Shown: piece by piece, positions 37,041 to 46,203 of the stretch
Layout: each line of letters starts with the position of its first letter
How positions within the stretch are numbered: the stretch's first letter is position 1
Assembly (NCBI RefSeq): GCF_003550175.1
Contig: NZ_QXDF01000001.1
Coordinates: forward strand, 644,501-708,500
Direction: 5' to 3'
From: Dichotomicrobium thermohalophilum
GTDB lineage: Bacteria; Pseudomonadota; Alphaproteobacteria; Rhizobiales; Rhodomicrobiaceae
DNA: 64,000 nt
Program-made: the position numbers and the translations under genes
Notes under the pieces: generated by a model
What the model was told of the DNA's origin: nothing
Database searches by the model: none
The model's input: the letters and a program-made list of their open reading frames with translations, nothing else

Positions 37041-40000
37041 GTGAACGTCCTGCTTGCGGCCCTCACATCGCTGCTGATCGTCGTTTTCGCGGCCGCGTTC
37101 GCCGCGCCCTATGTGGTGGACTGGAACGAGTATCGTCCGGTGTTCGAGGCCCAGGCCAGCAAGCTCGCTGGTCGGCCGGTGCGTGTCGAGGGTAACGTCG
37201 ATCTGACCATTCTGCCGGTGCCGGAGGTGCGCTTCGAGGCGGTGAGCATCGCTGATCGCGACGGCAGCTTCGACTCGCCATCCGCAACTGCGCGGGCGTT
37301 CCGAATGGCCCTGTCGATCCCACCGCTGCTGCGTGGGCAAATTGAGGCGCGGAAGATCGAGTTGGATCGGCTTTCGCTTCGCCTTGGGCTGGATGAAAAC
37401 GGGCAGGTCGAGTGGCCCCGCATTGGCGAAGCAGCAGGTGGGCTGCCGTTCATGCCCGCGGACATCTCGCTGAAATCGGTAACGCTGAATGAGGCGTCGC
37501 TCGCCGTTGCCCGGCCGGGCGAGCCGGCACGCTGGCGCGTCGACGGCGTCAGCGGCGAACTCTCCGCGGAGACGCTGGGCGGGCCGTTCAAGTTCGCCGG
37601 GCAGGCCGTTATCGGTGATCATGTGCGCGACCTGCAGCTTTCCGTGGGCAGCATGACCGCCGAGGGGCTGATGCCGGTGAAAGCCGTCTCGCGCGGCGAG
37701 GTGGTGGTCTATCGCGTGGAAGGCAATTTGCGCGACTTGACCGACGGGCCAGAGTTCCTCGGCGACGTGGAGGCAAGCGCGCCGCAAACGCCGGAGGCGG
37801 GCGCGCAGGCGCCGCAATGGCGTGCGGAGGCGACGGGCCGCGCCACGCTGGATGGCGCCAACTTCGACGATTTCAGCGTGACGATCACGCGCAAACAGCG
37901 CACGCAGACGTTGAACGGCACGGCCCGGCTGACCTGGGGGCAAGGGCTGCGGCTCGATGCGGAACTTCGCTCGCAGTGGCTCGACCTTGACCTGCTGGCC
38001 GGCGCGCAGGTTCAGGACCGGATGCCGGCCGAGGTGTTGCTGCAACTGCCGGACCTGCTTGCCGATGTTCCGGTTCCGGCGCGGCGGGCACGCATCGACT
38101 TGCGGATCGCGCAGGTCAGCCTGGGCGGCGATCTGATCCGCGATGTCCACGCCGTGGCGCGGCGCGGGGATGGCGGCTGGGGCGTCGAGACTCTACAGGC
38201 TGGATTGCCCGGGGGCAGCAGCCTTGGATTCGAGGGGCAGTTCGCGCGCAAGGACGGCGCGCCGATGCTCGCGGGAAAGGTGCGCGCGAGCGGCAGCAAT
38301 CTCGGACGGCTGCTTCAATGGGCAGCGCCGGAGATGTTCGAGGAGCGCGATGCGGCGGCCAAATCATTTTCGCTCAGCGGCGAAGTGGAGTCGGCGGTAG
38401 ACGCGTTCAACATTTCGGAGATTTCCGCGCGGCTCGGCAAGTCGCGCTTGAGCGGCGACGTGCGGCTGGCCTTCGATCAGGCTTCGGCGACCCTCGATCT
38501 GGATGCGCGTACGCTTGATCTGCGTCCCTACATCCGCGGTGAGACCGCGGAGATGGTCGGCAAGCTCCTCGGCCGGGAAAACGGCCTGACGGCGCTGCAG
38601 GCAAAGAGGTGGCAAGTCGCTGTGCGGGCGAACCGGCTGATCCTGCCGGAGTTTGCTGCGAGCGATGTGCAGACGCGGTTGCGGATTGACCCCGAGGGGA
38701 TCGTGGTCGAGACAGTATCGCTGCACGGCGCCGACGGCCTTCGGCTGACCGGCAGCGGGCGGTATCCCCTTGGAAAAACGCAAGCTGCGCCGGAGCTGCG
38801 CCTCAGTCTTGCGGCGAACAACGCGGCGCGGGTGGAGGAGGTCGCCAGAGCGGTCCCGGGCGCAGCGGAGTGGCTCGCCCCGCATGTGGCGCGGTTGCGC
38901 GCGGCGGCCCCGCTGCATGTCACGGCGAGTCTGCGGCCGAGCGAGGTCGAGAATGGCTACTGGCTGCGAATAGATGGCAGGGCCGCGCAGACCGAGCTTC
39001 TGGCCAATGCGCGTATCTATGAGGGTGAGCGCTATCACTTGGTGATCAATGCCGAGAACCGGACGCTGCGTGGGCTGGCACGCCAGATTGCCCCAGACCT
39101 GACCGATTGGCTGACCATCGAGGAGGCGACCGGCCCGGCGCGGCTACGCGCTGACTTCGCGGGCGCGGCTGGCGAGCCATGGACGGGCACGGCCGCGCTC
39201 GAGACCAGCGAGGTGCGGCTGGCCTATGATGGTTCGGCGGAGCCGGCGACATTGCGGCTCGATGGCGAGGCGACGGTGGAGGCGACCTCGGCCGAACAGG
39301 CCTTTGCACTGGCCGGTTTGCCTGCGGCCGGGAGCGGGGCGCTGGCCCTGCGCGCCTCGGTGTCGAGCGAGGGTAGCGTGTTCCGGGCGCGCGACCTCCG
39401 CGTGGATCTGGCGGAGCACACGACAACAGGCAATGCGCGGCTCGATGTGTCTGGCGCGGTGCCGGAGGTCGAGGTCAATCTCAACGCCGGGCGGTTCAAT
39501 CTGGCGCGTGCAGGCGCGCTGATACTCGAGCGCCGCGAACAAGGAGCCCAAGCTTTCTGGCCAGACGCGCCTTTCGCGATTGACACGCTGAGCCGAGTGT
39601 CCGGCAACCTGTCGCTGGCGGCGGACGAACTGGCCGTGGCCGAGGGCCTGATCCTGAGAGACGCGACACTCATGGCCCGGCTGGAGGACGGCGCGTTGCG
39701 CGTCCCGATGGTGTCCGGGATACTTTATGGCGGGGAGGCAGTGGCCTCGGCCGAACTGCGGCCGGCGCGCGGGCGCACTGTATTCGATGGCGAGATCGTG
39801 ATCACCGAACTCGATCTGGCACAGTTGCCGCACGGCCAGGGCGCGCCGCTTGCGACGGGGCGGGCGGAGGTTAGCCTGCGGGCGGAGAGTGAGGGCCTGT
39901 CGCCGCGCGGGCTGATGACAGTGATGTCCGGCACGGGCCGGATCGAACTCGGAGCGGGTGAAATCCGCGGGCTGGACCCGCAGGTCCTTGCGCGCACGGC

Positions 40001-40775
40001 GCGGGCCTATCTGGCAGCCGAAGACCAGCCCGAAGAGACGGTCGCGGCGCAGCTGGCCCAGCCGCTGCGTGAAAGCCGCCTCGCACACGACGGGGCACAG
40101 ACCGCACTTCGCCTGAAAGACGGTGCGTTGCGCCTGCTGGACACGCAGGTTTTCAGCGATCCTGAGGGGCTGGCGGTCGAGGCTCGTGCGCGCGTGGACC
40201 TGACCGAAATGGAGCTGACGAGCCGCTGGGATGTGGGTGCGGTGCTGAACGGCGAAGAATTGCCGGATGTACGCGTGACCTTCGCCGGGCCACTAACGAA
40301 CTTCGGCAGGTTGGAGCCGCGCATCGACGCGGATGACCTGGAGCAGTTCCTGACTGTGGCCCGGGTCGAGCGCAACGTCGAGCGGCTGGAGGAGCTGCGG
40401 CGCCAGCGCGACACCGACGGGCCACCCGTCGAAGAAAGCGCGCCTGGACAGGACCTAAGTGCTGCAAGTCCTGCCGAGACGGACGCACGGGCCCCGGACG
40501 ATACCAGCCTCGGCGACATTCCGCTGGAGACGCTGGACCCCTTGCCCGGCTTCAGCACGGAGATCGAGGAGACGCCTGCGCCGCCAGACACCCCCGATGC
40601 CGGAGAGGCGCAGACCGCGGAGACACCGTCCGAGCCTGCACCGGACTCAACGACGCCTGGAGCATCGCTCGACGATCCGCAGGTGGTTGAAGATGCCCGC
40701 CGCGAGATCATGCGCGAGCCACCACGACGGCCGCAGCCGGAGCAGGACCGATTCTTCGAGATATTCAGTAACTGA
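37041..40775 (+). CDS. AsmA-family outer-membrane biogenesis protein
   Basis: 1,244 residues from GTG 37041 with GGAG upstream. One N-terminal membrane anchor (about 5-24) then YVVDWNEYRPVFEAQASKLAGRPV (in parts), the AsmA N-terminal signature, and long beta-repeat regions in the periplasm ending in an AsmA_2-type C-terminal region (GTGRIELGAGEIRGLD). Proteins of this class form lipid-conducting bridges between the membranes. The last 130 residues are acidic, proline-rich and probably disordered. It stands alone; no clear partner is adjacent. Confidence 0.9.
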   Translation: MNVLLAALTSLLIVVFAAAFAAPYVVDWNEYRPVFEAQASKLAGRPVRVEGNVDLTILPVPEVRFEAVSIADRDGSFDSPSATARAFRMALSIPPLLRGQIEARKIELDRLSLRLGLDENGQVEWPRIGEAAGGLPFMPADISLKSVTLNEASLAVARPGEPARWRVDGVSGELSAETLGGPFKFAGQAVIGDHVRDLQLSVGSMTAEGLMPVKAVSRGEVVVYRVEGNLRDLTDGPEFLGDVEASAPQTPEAGAQAPQWRAEATGRATLDGANFDDFSVTITRKQRTQTLNGTARLTWGQGLRLDAELRSQWLDLDLLAGAQVQDRMPAEVLLQLPDLLADVPVPARRARIDLRIAQVSLGGDLIRDVHAVARRGDGGWGVETLQAGLPGGSSLGFEGQFARKDGAPMLAGKVRASGSNLGRLLQWAAPEMFEERDAAAKSFSLSGEVESAVDAFNISEISARLGKSRLSGDVRLAFDQASATLDLDARTLDLRPYIRGETAEMVGKLLGRENGLTALQAKRWQVAVRANRLILPEFAASDVQTRLRIDPEGIVVETVSLHGADGLRLTGSGRYPLGKTQAAPELRLSLAANNAARVEEVARAVPGAAEWLAPHVARLRAAAPLHVTASLRPSEVENGYWLRIDGRAAQTELLANARIYEGERYHLVINAENRTLRGLARQIAPDLTDWLTIEEATGPARLRADFAGAAGEPWTGTAALETSEVRLAYDGSAEPATLRLDGEATVEATSAEQAFALAGLPAAGSGALALRASVSSEGSVFRARDLRVDLAEHTTTGNARLDVSGAVPEVEVNLNAGRFNLARAGALILERREQGAQAFWPDAPFAIDTLSRVSGNLSLAADELAVAEGLILRDATLMARLEDGALRVPMVSGILYGGEAVASAELRPARGRTVFDGEIVITELDLAQLPHGQGAPLATGRAEVSLRAESEGLSPRGLMTVMSGTGRIELGAGEIRGLDPQVLARTARAYLAAEDQPEETVAAQLAQPLRESRLAHDGAQTALRLKDGALRLLDTQVFSDPEGLAVEARARVDLTEMELTSRWDVGAVLNGEELPDVRVTFAGPLTNFGRLEPRIDADDLEQFLTVARVERNVERLEELRRQRDTDGPPVEESAPGQDLSAASPAETDARAPDDTSLGDIPLETLDPLPGFSTEIEETPAPPDTPDAGEAQTAETPSEPAPDSTTPGASLDDPQVVEDARREIMREPPRRPQPEQDRFFEIFSN

Positions 40776-40983
40776 GCCGCCCCGCTCCACGCGAGACGGC
40801 GGTTGCGGCGCGTGTTTTATTCTGTACCCTGAAAGAAACGCTTCGCCGCAAAGACAACGAAACCCGCGGCGCTTGAGGAAACGCAACCGTAACGACGTGT
40901 AACGGCGCGACTATCGCGCGCAGGCCATGCGGCAAGCCGATCATGCCCGGCCGCGGGGCTGACACGTCGAAGGGATACCGCGC

Positions 40984-41850
40984 ATGAGCAGCCTAGAGGG
41001 CAAAACCCTCTTCATTTCCGGGGGCAGCCGCGGCATCGGCCTGGCCATCGGGCTGCGCGCCGCACGGGACGGCGCGAACGTCGCGCTGGCGGCCAAGACG
41101 GCCGAACCGCATCCCAAGCTGCCCGGCACGGTCTACACCGCGGCTCTGGAGATCGAGAAGGTCGGCGGTAATGCCCTGCCCATCGTCTGCGACATCCGCG
41201 ACGAGGCGCAGGTGCAGGCGGCGATCGACCAGACGGTGCAGACCTTTGGCGGTATCGACATCTGCGTGAACAACGCCAGCGCGATCAGCCTGACCGATAC
41301 GCGGTCAACGGAAATGAAGCGGTTCGACCTGATGCATCAGGTGAATGCGCGTGGCACCTTCATGGTCTCGAAGCACTGCATCGCGCATCTGTGCCGGTCG
41401 GACAACCCGCATATCCTGATGCTCTCGCCGCCGCTGGACCTGAAGCCGCAGTGGTTTGCGGGACACCTGGCCTATTCGCTGGCGAAATACGGCATGAGCC
41501 TTTGCGCTCTGGGGCTTTCCGAAGAACTCAAGCCGCTGGGCATCGGCGTCAATGCGCTGTGGCCACGCACGACCATCGCCACGGCCGCTATCGCCAATAT
41601 TGTGGGTGGCGAAGATGTGATGCGCGCCAGCCGCAGCCCGGAGATTGTCGCGGACGCCGCGCACGTGATCCTGACCAAGCCGGCGGGCGACTTCACCGGG
41701 AACTTCTGCATCGACGACACGTTGCTTGCCGAACACGGCGTGTGCGATTTCGACCGCTACCGGATCGACCCGACCGTCGACCTGACGCCGGATTTCTTTG
41801 TGCCCGAAGACAGCGAACCGCCCGCGCCGCTGACTGCTCCGGGCCGCTGA
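40984..41850 (+). CDS. Short-chain dehydrogenase (HSDL2-like)
   Basis: 288 residues. NAD(P)-binding SGGSRGIGLAIGLRAARDG, NNASAISLT, and catalytic Ser plus YSLAKYG (Tyr-x3-Lys). The variants AAKTAEPHPKLPGTVYTAA and LSPPLDLKPQWF are characteristic of the hydroxysteroid dehydrogenase-like 2 subgroup, found in fatty-acid metabolism contexts. The substrate is unknown. 31 bp upstream of an HDAC-family gene, same strand, so a small operon running on to xseB is likely. Confidence 0.92.
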   Translation: MSSLEGKTLFISGGSRGIGLAIGLRAARDGANVALAAKTAEPHPKLPGTVYTAALEIEKVGGNALPIVCDIRDEAQVQAAIDQTVQTFGGIDICVNNASAISLTDTRSTEMKRFDLMHQVNARGTFMVSKHCIAHLCRSDNPHILMLSPPLDLKPQWFAGHLAYSLAKYGMSLCALGLSEELKPLGIGVNALWPRTTIATAAIANIVGGEDVMRASRSPEIVADAAHVILTKPAGDFTGNFCIDDTLLAEHGVCDFDRYRIDPTVDLTPDFFVPEDSEPPAPLTAPGR

Positions 41851-41881
41851 GAACACGACAACAAGGGCGCTGAAAGACCCC

Positions 41882-42820
41882 ATGCCGACACTTCTGATTT
41901 CGCATCCCGTCTTCCTTGAGCACGACACGGGCTATGGCCATCCCGAGCGCCCGGACCGCCTGCGCGCCATCGAGCAGGTGCTGGAGGACGAGAGCTTCCA
42001 GTTTCTGCATAGGGAGGAGGCACCGCTTGCCGAGGAGGACGCCATCGCGCGGATGCATGGCCCGGACTACATCGCGGCGGTGAAAAAGGCCGCGCCGGAA
42101 AGCGGGCATGTATATGTCGATGGCGGCGATACGGTGATGTCGCCGAAAAGCTGGGAGGCGGCGCTGCGTTCAGCGGGTGCCGCGATCATGGCAGTGGATC
42201 AGGTTGTCACCGGCGCGGCGCGTAACGCCTTCTGTGCGGCCCGGCCTCCCGGCCACCACGCCGAGACTCGTCAGGCGATGGGCTTCTGTTTCTTCAACAA
42301 TGTCGCCGTTGCCGCGGCCCACGCGCGCGCAGCGCATGGGCTGGAAAGGGTCGCCGTGATTGACTTCGATGTTCACCATGGCAACGGCACGCAACACATG
42401 TTCTGGTCCGAGCCGAACCTGTTCTACGGCTCGACACATCAGATGCCGCTGTTCCCGGGTACGGGGGAGTGGAGCGAGCAGGGCGTCGCCGGCAATATCG
42501 TCAACGCGCCGCTGCGCCGGGGCGACGACACCTATCACTTCCAGGAAGCCTTCGAGAGCCGCATTCTGCCCGCGCTGCACGACTTCTCGCCCGATCTGGT
42601 GATCGCCTCGGCGGGCTTCGACGCGCACCGCAACGACCCGATCGGCGGCCTGGGCCTGCGCGAGGAGGATTTCGCCTGGGTGACGCGGAAACTTCTGGAT
42701 GTCGCCGACAAACACGCGAACGGGCGCTTTATTTCCGTGCTTGAAGGCGGCTACGATCTCGGCGGCCTGGCGCGATCCGTGGAAGCGCATTTGCGCGTAA
42801 TGATGGAATACGGATCGTGA
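41882..42820 (+). CDS. Histone deacetylase-family (acetylpolyamine amidohydrolase-like) protein
   Basis: 312 residues. Zinc-dependent deacetylase fold with GYGHPERPDRLRAIE, ARPPGHHAET, VIDFDVHHGNGTQ (zinc ligands D and H), IASAGFDAHRNDP and LEGGYDLGGLA. Bacterial members act on acetylated polyamines or other small acetamides. Full length. It is placed between an SDR gene and xseB; the ribosome site of xseB begins right after its stop codon. Confidence 0.95.
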   Translation: MPTLLISHPVFLEHDTGYGHPERPDRLRAIEQVLEDESFQFLHREEAPLAEEDAIARMHGPDYIAAVKKAAPESGHVYVDGGDTVMSPKSWEAALRSAGAAIMAVDQVVTGAARNAFCAARPPGHHAETRQAMGFCFFNNVAVAAAHARAAHGLERVAVIDFDVHHGNGTQHMFWSEPNLFYGSTHQMPLFPGTGEWSEQGVAGNIVNAPLRRGDDTYHFQEAFESRILPALHDFSPDLVIASAGFDAHRNDPIGGLGLREEDFAWVTRKLLDVADKHANGRFISVLEGGYDLGGLARSVEAHLRVMMEYGS

Positions 42821-42847
42821 TGGCGCAGCGAGATCGCTGGAGGGGTC

Positions 42848-43108
42848 ATGGCGAAACAGCAAGACAAGGCCAACGCCGACATCAAGGACATGTCGTTCGA
42901 GCAGGCGCTCAAGGAGCTTGAGCAGATCGTCGGGCGTCTGGAGCGCGGCGATGTGGAACTTGAGCAATCCATCGCCATCTATGAGCGTGGCGAAGCCTTG
43001 CGCGATCATTGCGACCGGCTTCTGCAGCGCGCCGAGGCCAAGGTAGAGAAGATCAATCTCAGTGAAGACGGCCAGCCGACCGGCACGCAGCCCTTGGACG
43101 TGGAGTGA
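42848..43108 (+). CDS. xseB: Exodeoxyribonuclease VII small subunit
   Basis: 86 residues with [35 protein letters not shown] and C[11 protein letters not shown], the full XseB signature. It binds XseA (not in the window) to form ExoVII, which degrades single-stranded DNA. ATG preceded by GGAGGGG. xseB upstream of dxs is the typical alphaproteobacterial order. Its final codons and stop are part of a 26-base tandem duplication, so a second copy of the ending follows the stop. Confidence 0.96.
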   Translation: MAKQQDKANADIKDMSFEQALKELEQIVGRLERGDVELEQSIAIYERGEALRDHCDRLLQRAEAKVEKINLSEDGQPTGTQPLDVE

Positions 43109-43135
43109 ACACGCAGCCCTTGGACGTGGAATGAA
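43084..43135 (+). repeat. 26-bp tandem duplication spanning the xseB stop codon
   Basis: Two adjacent copies (43084-43109 and 43110-43135) of CACGCAGCCCTTGGACGTGG plus six bases, with a single G/A difference. The first copy holds the last codons and TGA of xseB; the second repeats them as untranslated sequence. Confidence 0.95.
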
Positions 43136-43304
43136 ATTGCGCCGGTCATGCAAGGCGCGATAATCCAAAGCCTCTCAAAGCGCATATCCCTTATGATATG
43201 CACGCAAGTTTTGCCGACACGCGGACGAAAGTGTAAACTTTATATGACAGCGGGCGCCAGCCTGTGACATCCTACGTGGTAATCGCGTGAGGGACGCAAG
43301 GATC

Positions 43305-45248
43305 GTGAGTTCAGACAGCAAGACGCCTCTACTCGATCAGATCATCACCCCGGACGACCTGCGAGCGCTCGATGAATCCCAGCTGCAGCAGGTCGCGGAG
43401 GAACTGCGCGCGGAAACGATCGACGCCGTATCGGTCACCGGCGGGCATCTCGGCGCGGGTCTCGGGGTGGTCGAGCTGACCGTGGCGCTGCACTACCTGT
43501 TCGACACGCCTGCGGATCGACTGATCTGGGACGTCGGGCATCAGGCCTATCCGCACAAGATTCTCACCGGCCGCCGCGACCGCATCCGCACCCTGCGCCA
43601 GCCAGGCGGTCTGTCGGGCTTCACCAAACGCGCAGAAAGCGAATACGACCCGTTTGGCGCGGCGCATTCCTCCACATCCATCTCGGCAGGCCTGGGTATG
43701 GCGGTCGCCCGCGACTTGAGCGAGGATAAGGACAACAACGTCATCGCCGTGATTGGTGACGGCGCGCTCAGCGCGGGCATGGCCTACGAAGCGATGAACA
43801 ATGCCGGCGCGATGGACAAGCGCCTGATCGTCATCCTGAACGACAACGACATGTCGATCGCCCCGCCGGTGGGCGCCATCAGCCACTATCTCGCGCGGCT
43901 GACCTCTTCGGGTACATATCTCTATCTGCGCGACATCGTGAAACAGCTCGCCAAGCGCCTGCCGAAGGGCTGGGAGCGGCGCGCGGCCCGCGCAGAGGAA
44001 TACACCCGCAATTTCTGGACCGGCGGCACCCTTTTCGAGGAGCTCGGCTTCTACTACGTCGGACCAATCGACGGGCACAACCTGGAGCACCTTGTGCCCG
44101 TGCTGCGCAATGTTCGCGACGCAGAGCAAGGGCCGATCCTGGTTCACTGCGTCACGCAGAAGGGCAAGGGGTATGAGCCGGCGGAGAACTCGGCGGACAA
44201 GTATCACGGCGTGTCGAAGTTCGACGTTATTACCGGCGCCATGTCCAAGCCCAAGCCCAATGCACCGAGCTACACCAAGGTGTTCGCCAACAGCCTGATT
44301 GATGAGGCGCGCCGCGACGACAAGATCGTCGCCATCACGGCCGCGATGCCCTCGGGCACGGGGCTGGACCTGTTCGGCGAGGAGTTCCCGGAGCGCACCT
44401 TCGATGTCGGCATCGCCGAGCAGCACGGCGTGACCTTCGCCGCCGGGCTGGCGACGGAAGGCTACCGCCCGTTCGCCGCGATCTACTCGACCTTCCTCCA
44501 GCGCGCCTATGACCAGGTCGTGCATGACGTGGCGATCCAGCAGCTTCCGGTGCGCTTCGCCATCGACCGCGCGGGCTTTGTCGGCGCTGACGGACCGACC
44601 CATGCGGGGTCGTTCGACGTGACCTACCTGTCGTGCCTGCCCGGCTTCGTCGTGATGGCGGCGGCGGACGAGGCGGAACTGCGCCATATGGTTGCGACGG
44701 CGGTGCAGATTGACGACCGGCCCAGCGCGCTGCGCTATCCGCGCGGCGAGGGCGTGGGCGTGGAGATGCCGGAGCGCGGCGAGCCGCTGGATATCGGGCG
44801 CGGACGCGTCGTGCGGGAGGGGAATAGCGTTGCGCTCTTGTCGTTCGGCGCGCGGCTGCAAGAGTGTCTGTCGGCAGCCGATCAGCTTTCGCGCCACGGT
44901 TTGTCCACCACGGTCGCTGACGCCCGCTTCGCGAAGCCGCTGGATCACGACCTGATCCGCCGGCTGGTGCGCGAGCATGAGGTGGTCGTGACGATCGAGG
45001 AAGCCTCCGTCGGCGGCTTCGGCAGCCATGTGCTGCACTTCCTTGCGCAGGACGGGCTGCTCGATCAGGGCCTTAAAATCCGCACTCTGGTCTTGCCTGA
45101 CGAGTTCGTTGATCAGGGCAAGCCCGAGCAGATGTACGCTGATCACGGTCTCGACGCCCGCGGCATCGTGCGCACCGTGTTCAGCGCGCTGGGCCGCGAG
45201 ATGACCCCCGAAGACGTTGGCGCGGCCGGCCAGGGCGACGCAGGATAA
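43305..45248 (+). CDS. dxs: 1-deoxy-D-xylulose-5-phosphate synthase
   Basis: 647 residues from GTG 43305 (AAGGA close upstream; GTG 43287 is the alternative). Thiamin-diphosphate enzyme that joins pyruvate and glyceraldehyde 3-phosphate, first step of the MEP isoprenoid pathway. Seen: [67 protein letters not shown] and the ThDP NDNDMSI part, [43 protein letters not shown]. Complete. tlyA follows immediately, which is the usual arrangement. Confidence 0.97.
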   Translation: MSSDSKTPLLDQIITPDDLRALDESQLQQVAEELRAETIDAVSVTGGHLGAGLGVVELTVALHYLFDTPADRLIWDVGHQAYPHKILTGRRDRIRTLRQPGGLSGFTKRAESEYDPFGAAHSSTSISAGLGMAVARDLSEDKDNNVIAVIGDGALSAGMAYEAMNNAGAMDKRLIVILNDNDMSIAPPVGAISHYLARLTSSGTYLYLRDIVKQLAKRLPKGWERRAARAEEYTRNFWTGGTLFEELGFYYVGPIDGHNLEHLVPVLRNVRDAEQGPILVHCVTQKGKGYEPAENSADKYHGVSKFDVITGAMSKPKPNAPSYTKVFANSLIDEARRDDKIVAITAAMPSGTGLDLFGEEFPERTFDVGIAEQHGVTFAAGLATEGYRPFAAIYSTFLQRAYDQVVHDVAIQQLPVRFAIDRAGFVGADGPTHAGSFDVTYLSCLPGFVVMAAADEAELRHMVATAVQIDDRPSALRYPRGEGVGVEMPERGEPLDIGRGRVVREGNSVALLSFGARLQECLSAADQLSRHGLSTTVADARFAKPLDHDLIRRLVREHEVVVTIEEASVGGFGSHVLHFLAQDGLLDQGLKIRTLVLPDEFVDQGKPEQMYADHGLDARGIVRTVFSALGREMTPEDVGAAGQGDAG

Positions 45249-45249
45249 G

Positions 45250-45987
45250 GTGGCCGAGACATCGCGTCTCGACATCACGCTGGTAGCTCGGGGCCTCGTC
45301 GGAACCCGCGCGCGGGCGCGCGATCTGATCAAGCGCGGACTGGTGCGTGTGGACGGCGCGGTCGTGACGAAAGCGGGCGCGTTGGTTCAGGACACCGCAG
45401 AAATTGCCGTCATCGGCGAGGAAGCGGCTTACGTCTCGCGCGCGGCGCTCAAGCTTGTCGCGGCGCTGGACACCTTCGACCTTGATCCGGCTGGCCGCGT
45501 GGCACTCGATATCGGGGCGTCGACGGGCGGCTTCACACAGGTGCTCATCGCGCGCGGGGCCTCCCGGGTTTATGCGGTCGACGTCGGCACCGGGCAGCTT
45601 CACAAGAAGCTCGTTGCCGATCCGCGAGTGATCGCGCTTGAGCAGCGGGACGCGCGCGACCTCACACCCGGGGATGTGCCGGAGCCAGTCGGTGCGATCA
45701 CGGTCGATGTCAGCTTCATCTCCTTGCGGCTCGTTTTGCCGAATGTGATGCGTTTCGCCGCGCCGGATGCCTGGCTGGTGGCGCTGATCAAACCGCAGTT
45801 CGAGGTGGGGCGGGAGCATGTCGGTAAGGGCGGCATCGTGACCGATGCGCACGCGCGCGACCTGGCAGTGGAGACCATCCGTAAGCTCGTGGCGGATCAC
45901 GGCTGGCACACGCGGACTCCGATCCCCTCGCCGTTACGCGGGCAGAGCGGCAACCAGGAATATCTGCTGGGCGCTTGGCACGGCTAA
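45250..45987 (+). CDS. tlyA: TlyA-type rRNA 2'-O-methyltransferase (S4 plus FtsJ domains)
   Basis: 245 residues from GTG 45250, one base after the dxs stop, with AGGATAAG as ribosome site; a TTG at 45217 inside dxs would be longer. N-terminal S4 RNA-binding domain (RLDITLVARGLVGTRARARDLI in parts, VRVDGAVVTK) and a Rossmann methyltransferase with ALDIGASTGGFTQVLIARGA, VYAVDVGTGQLHKKL and LIKPQFEVGREHVGKGGI. TlyA methylates ribose in 16S and 23S rRNA; some homologs are called haemolysins. Close spacing implies translation coupling to dxs. Confidence 0.94.
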   Translation: MAETSRLDITLVARGLVGTRARARDLIKRGLVRVDGAVVTKAGALVQDTAEIAVIGEEAAYVSRAALKLVAALDTFDLDPAGRVALDIGASTGGFTQVLIARGASRVYAVDVGTGQLHKKLVADPRVIALEQRDARDLTPGDVPEPVGAITVDVSFISLRLVLPNVMRFAAPDAWLVALIKPQFEVGREHVGKGGIVTDAHARDLAVETIRKLVADHGWHTRTPIPSPLRGQSGNQEYLLGAWHG

Positions 45988-46203
45988 GGTGAATATGCCA
46001 CACTGTTGCCACCATGTTGCACCACCTCTTGCAGAGTCAGCGGGCTGCGGGCCTGCGACCGGGATCAACACCAGCAGGACATAACCAATGGTAAAGCGCG
46101 CCGTCGTTACCACGCGCGGCTGAACCGCTCGGCCTCTTGGCCGCCTCGCTCAGCCGTGTGATCATTTTTCTCAAGATACCAAGAACACACGCGAGCGAGT
46201 TTC

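Noticed and set aside
43329-45332. Minus-strand open frame of 667 codons opposite dxs
   Set aside because: Antisense shadow of dxs; composition (R/H/D-rich) and lack of motifs speak against coding.
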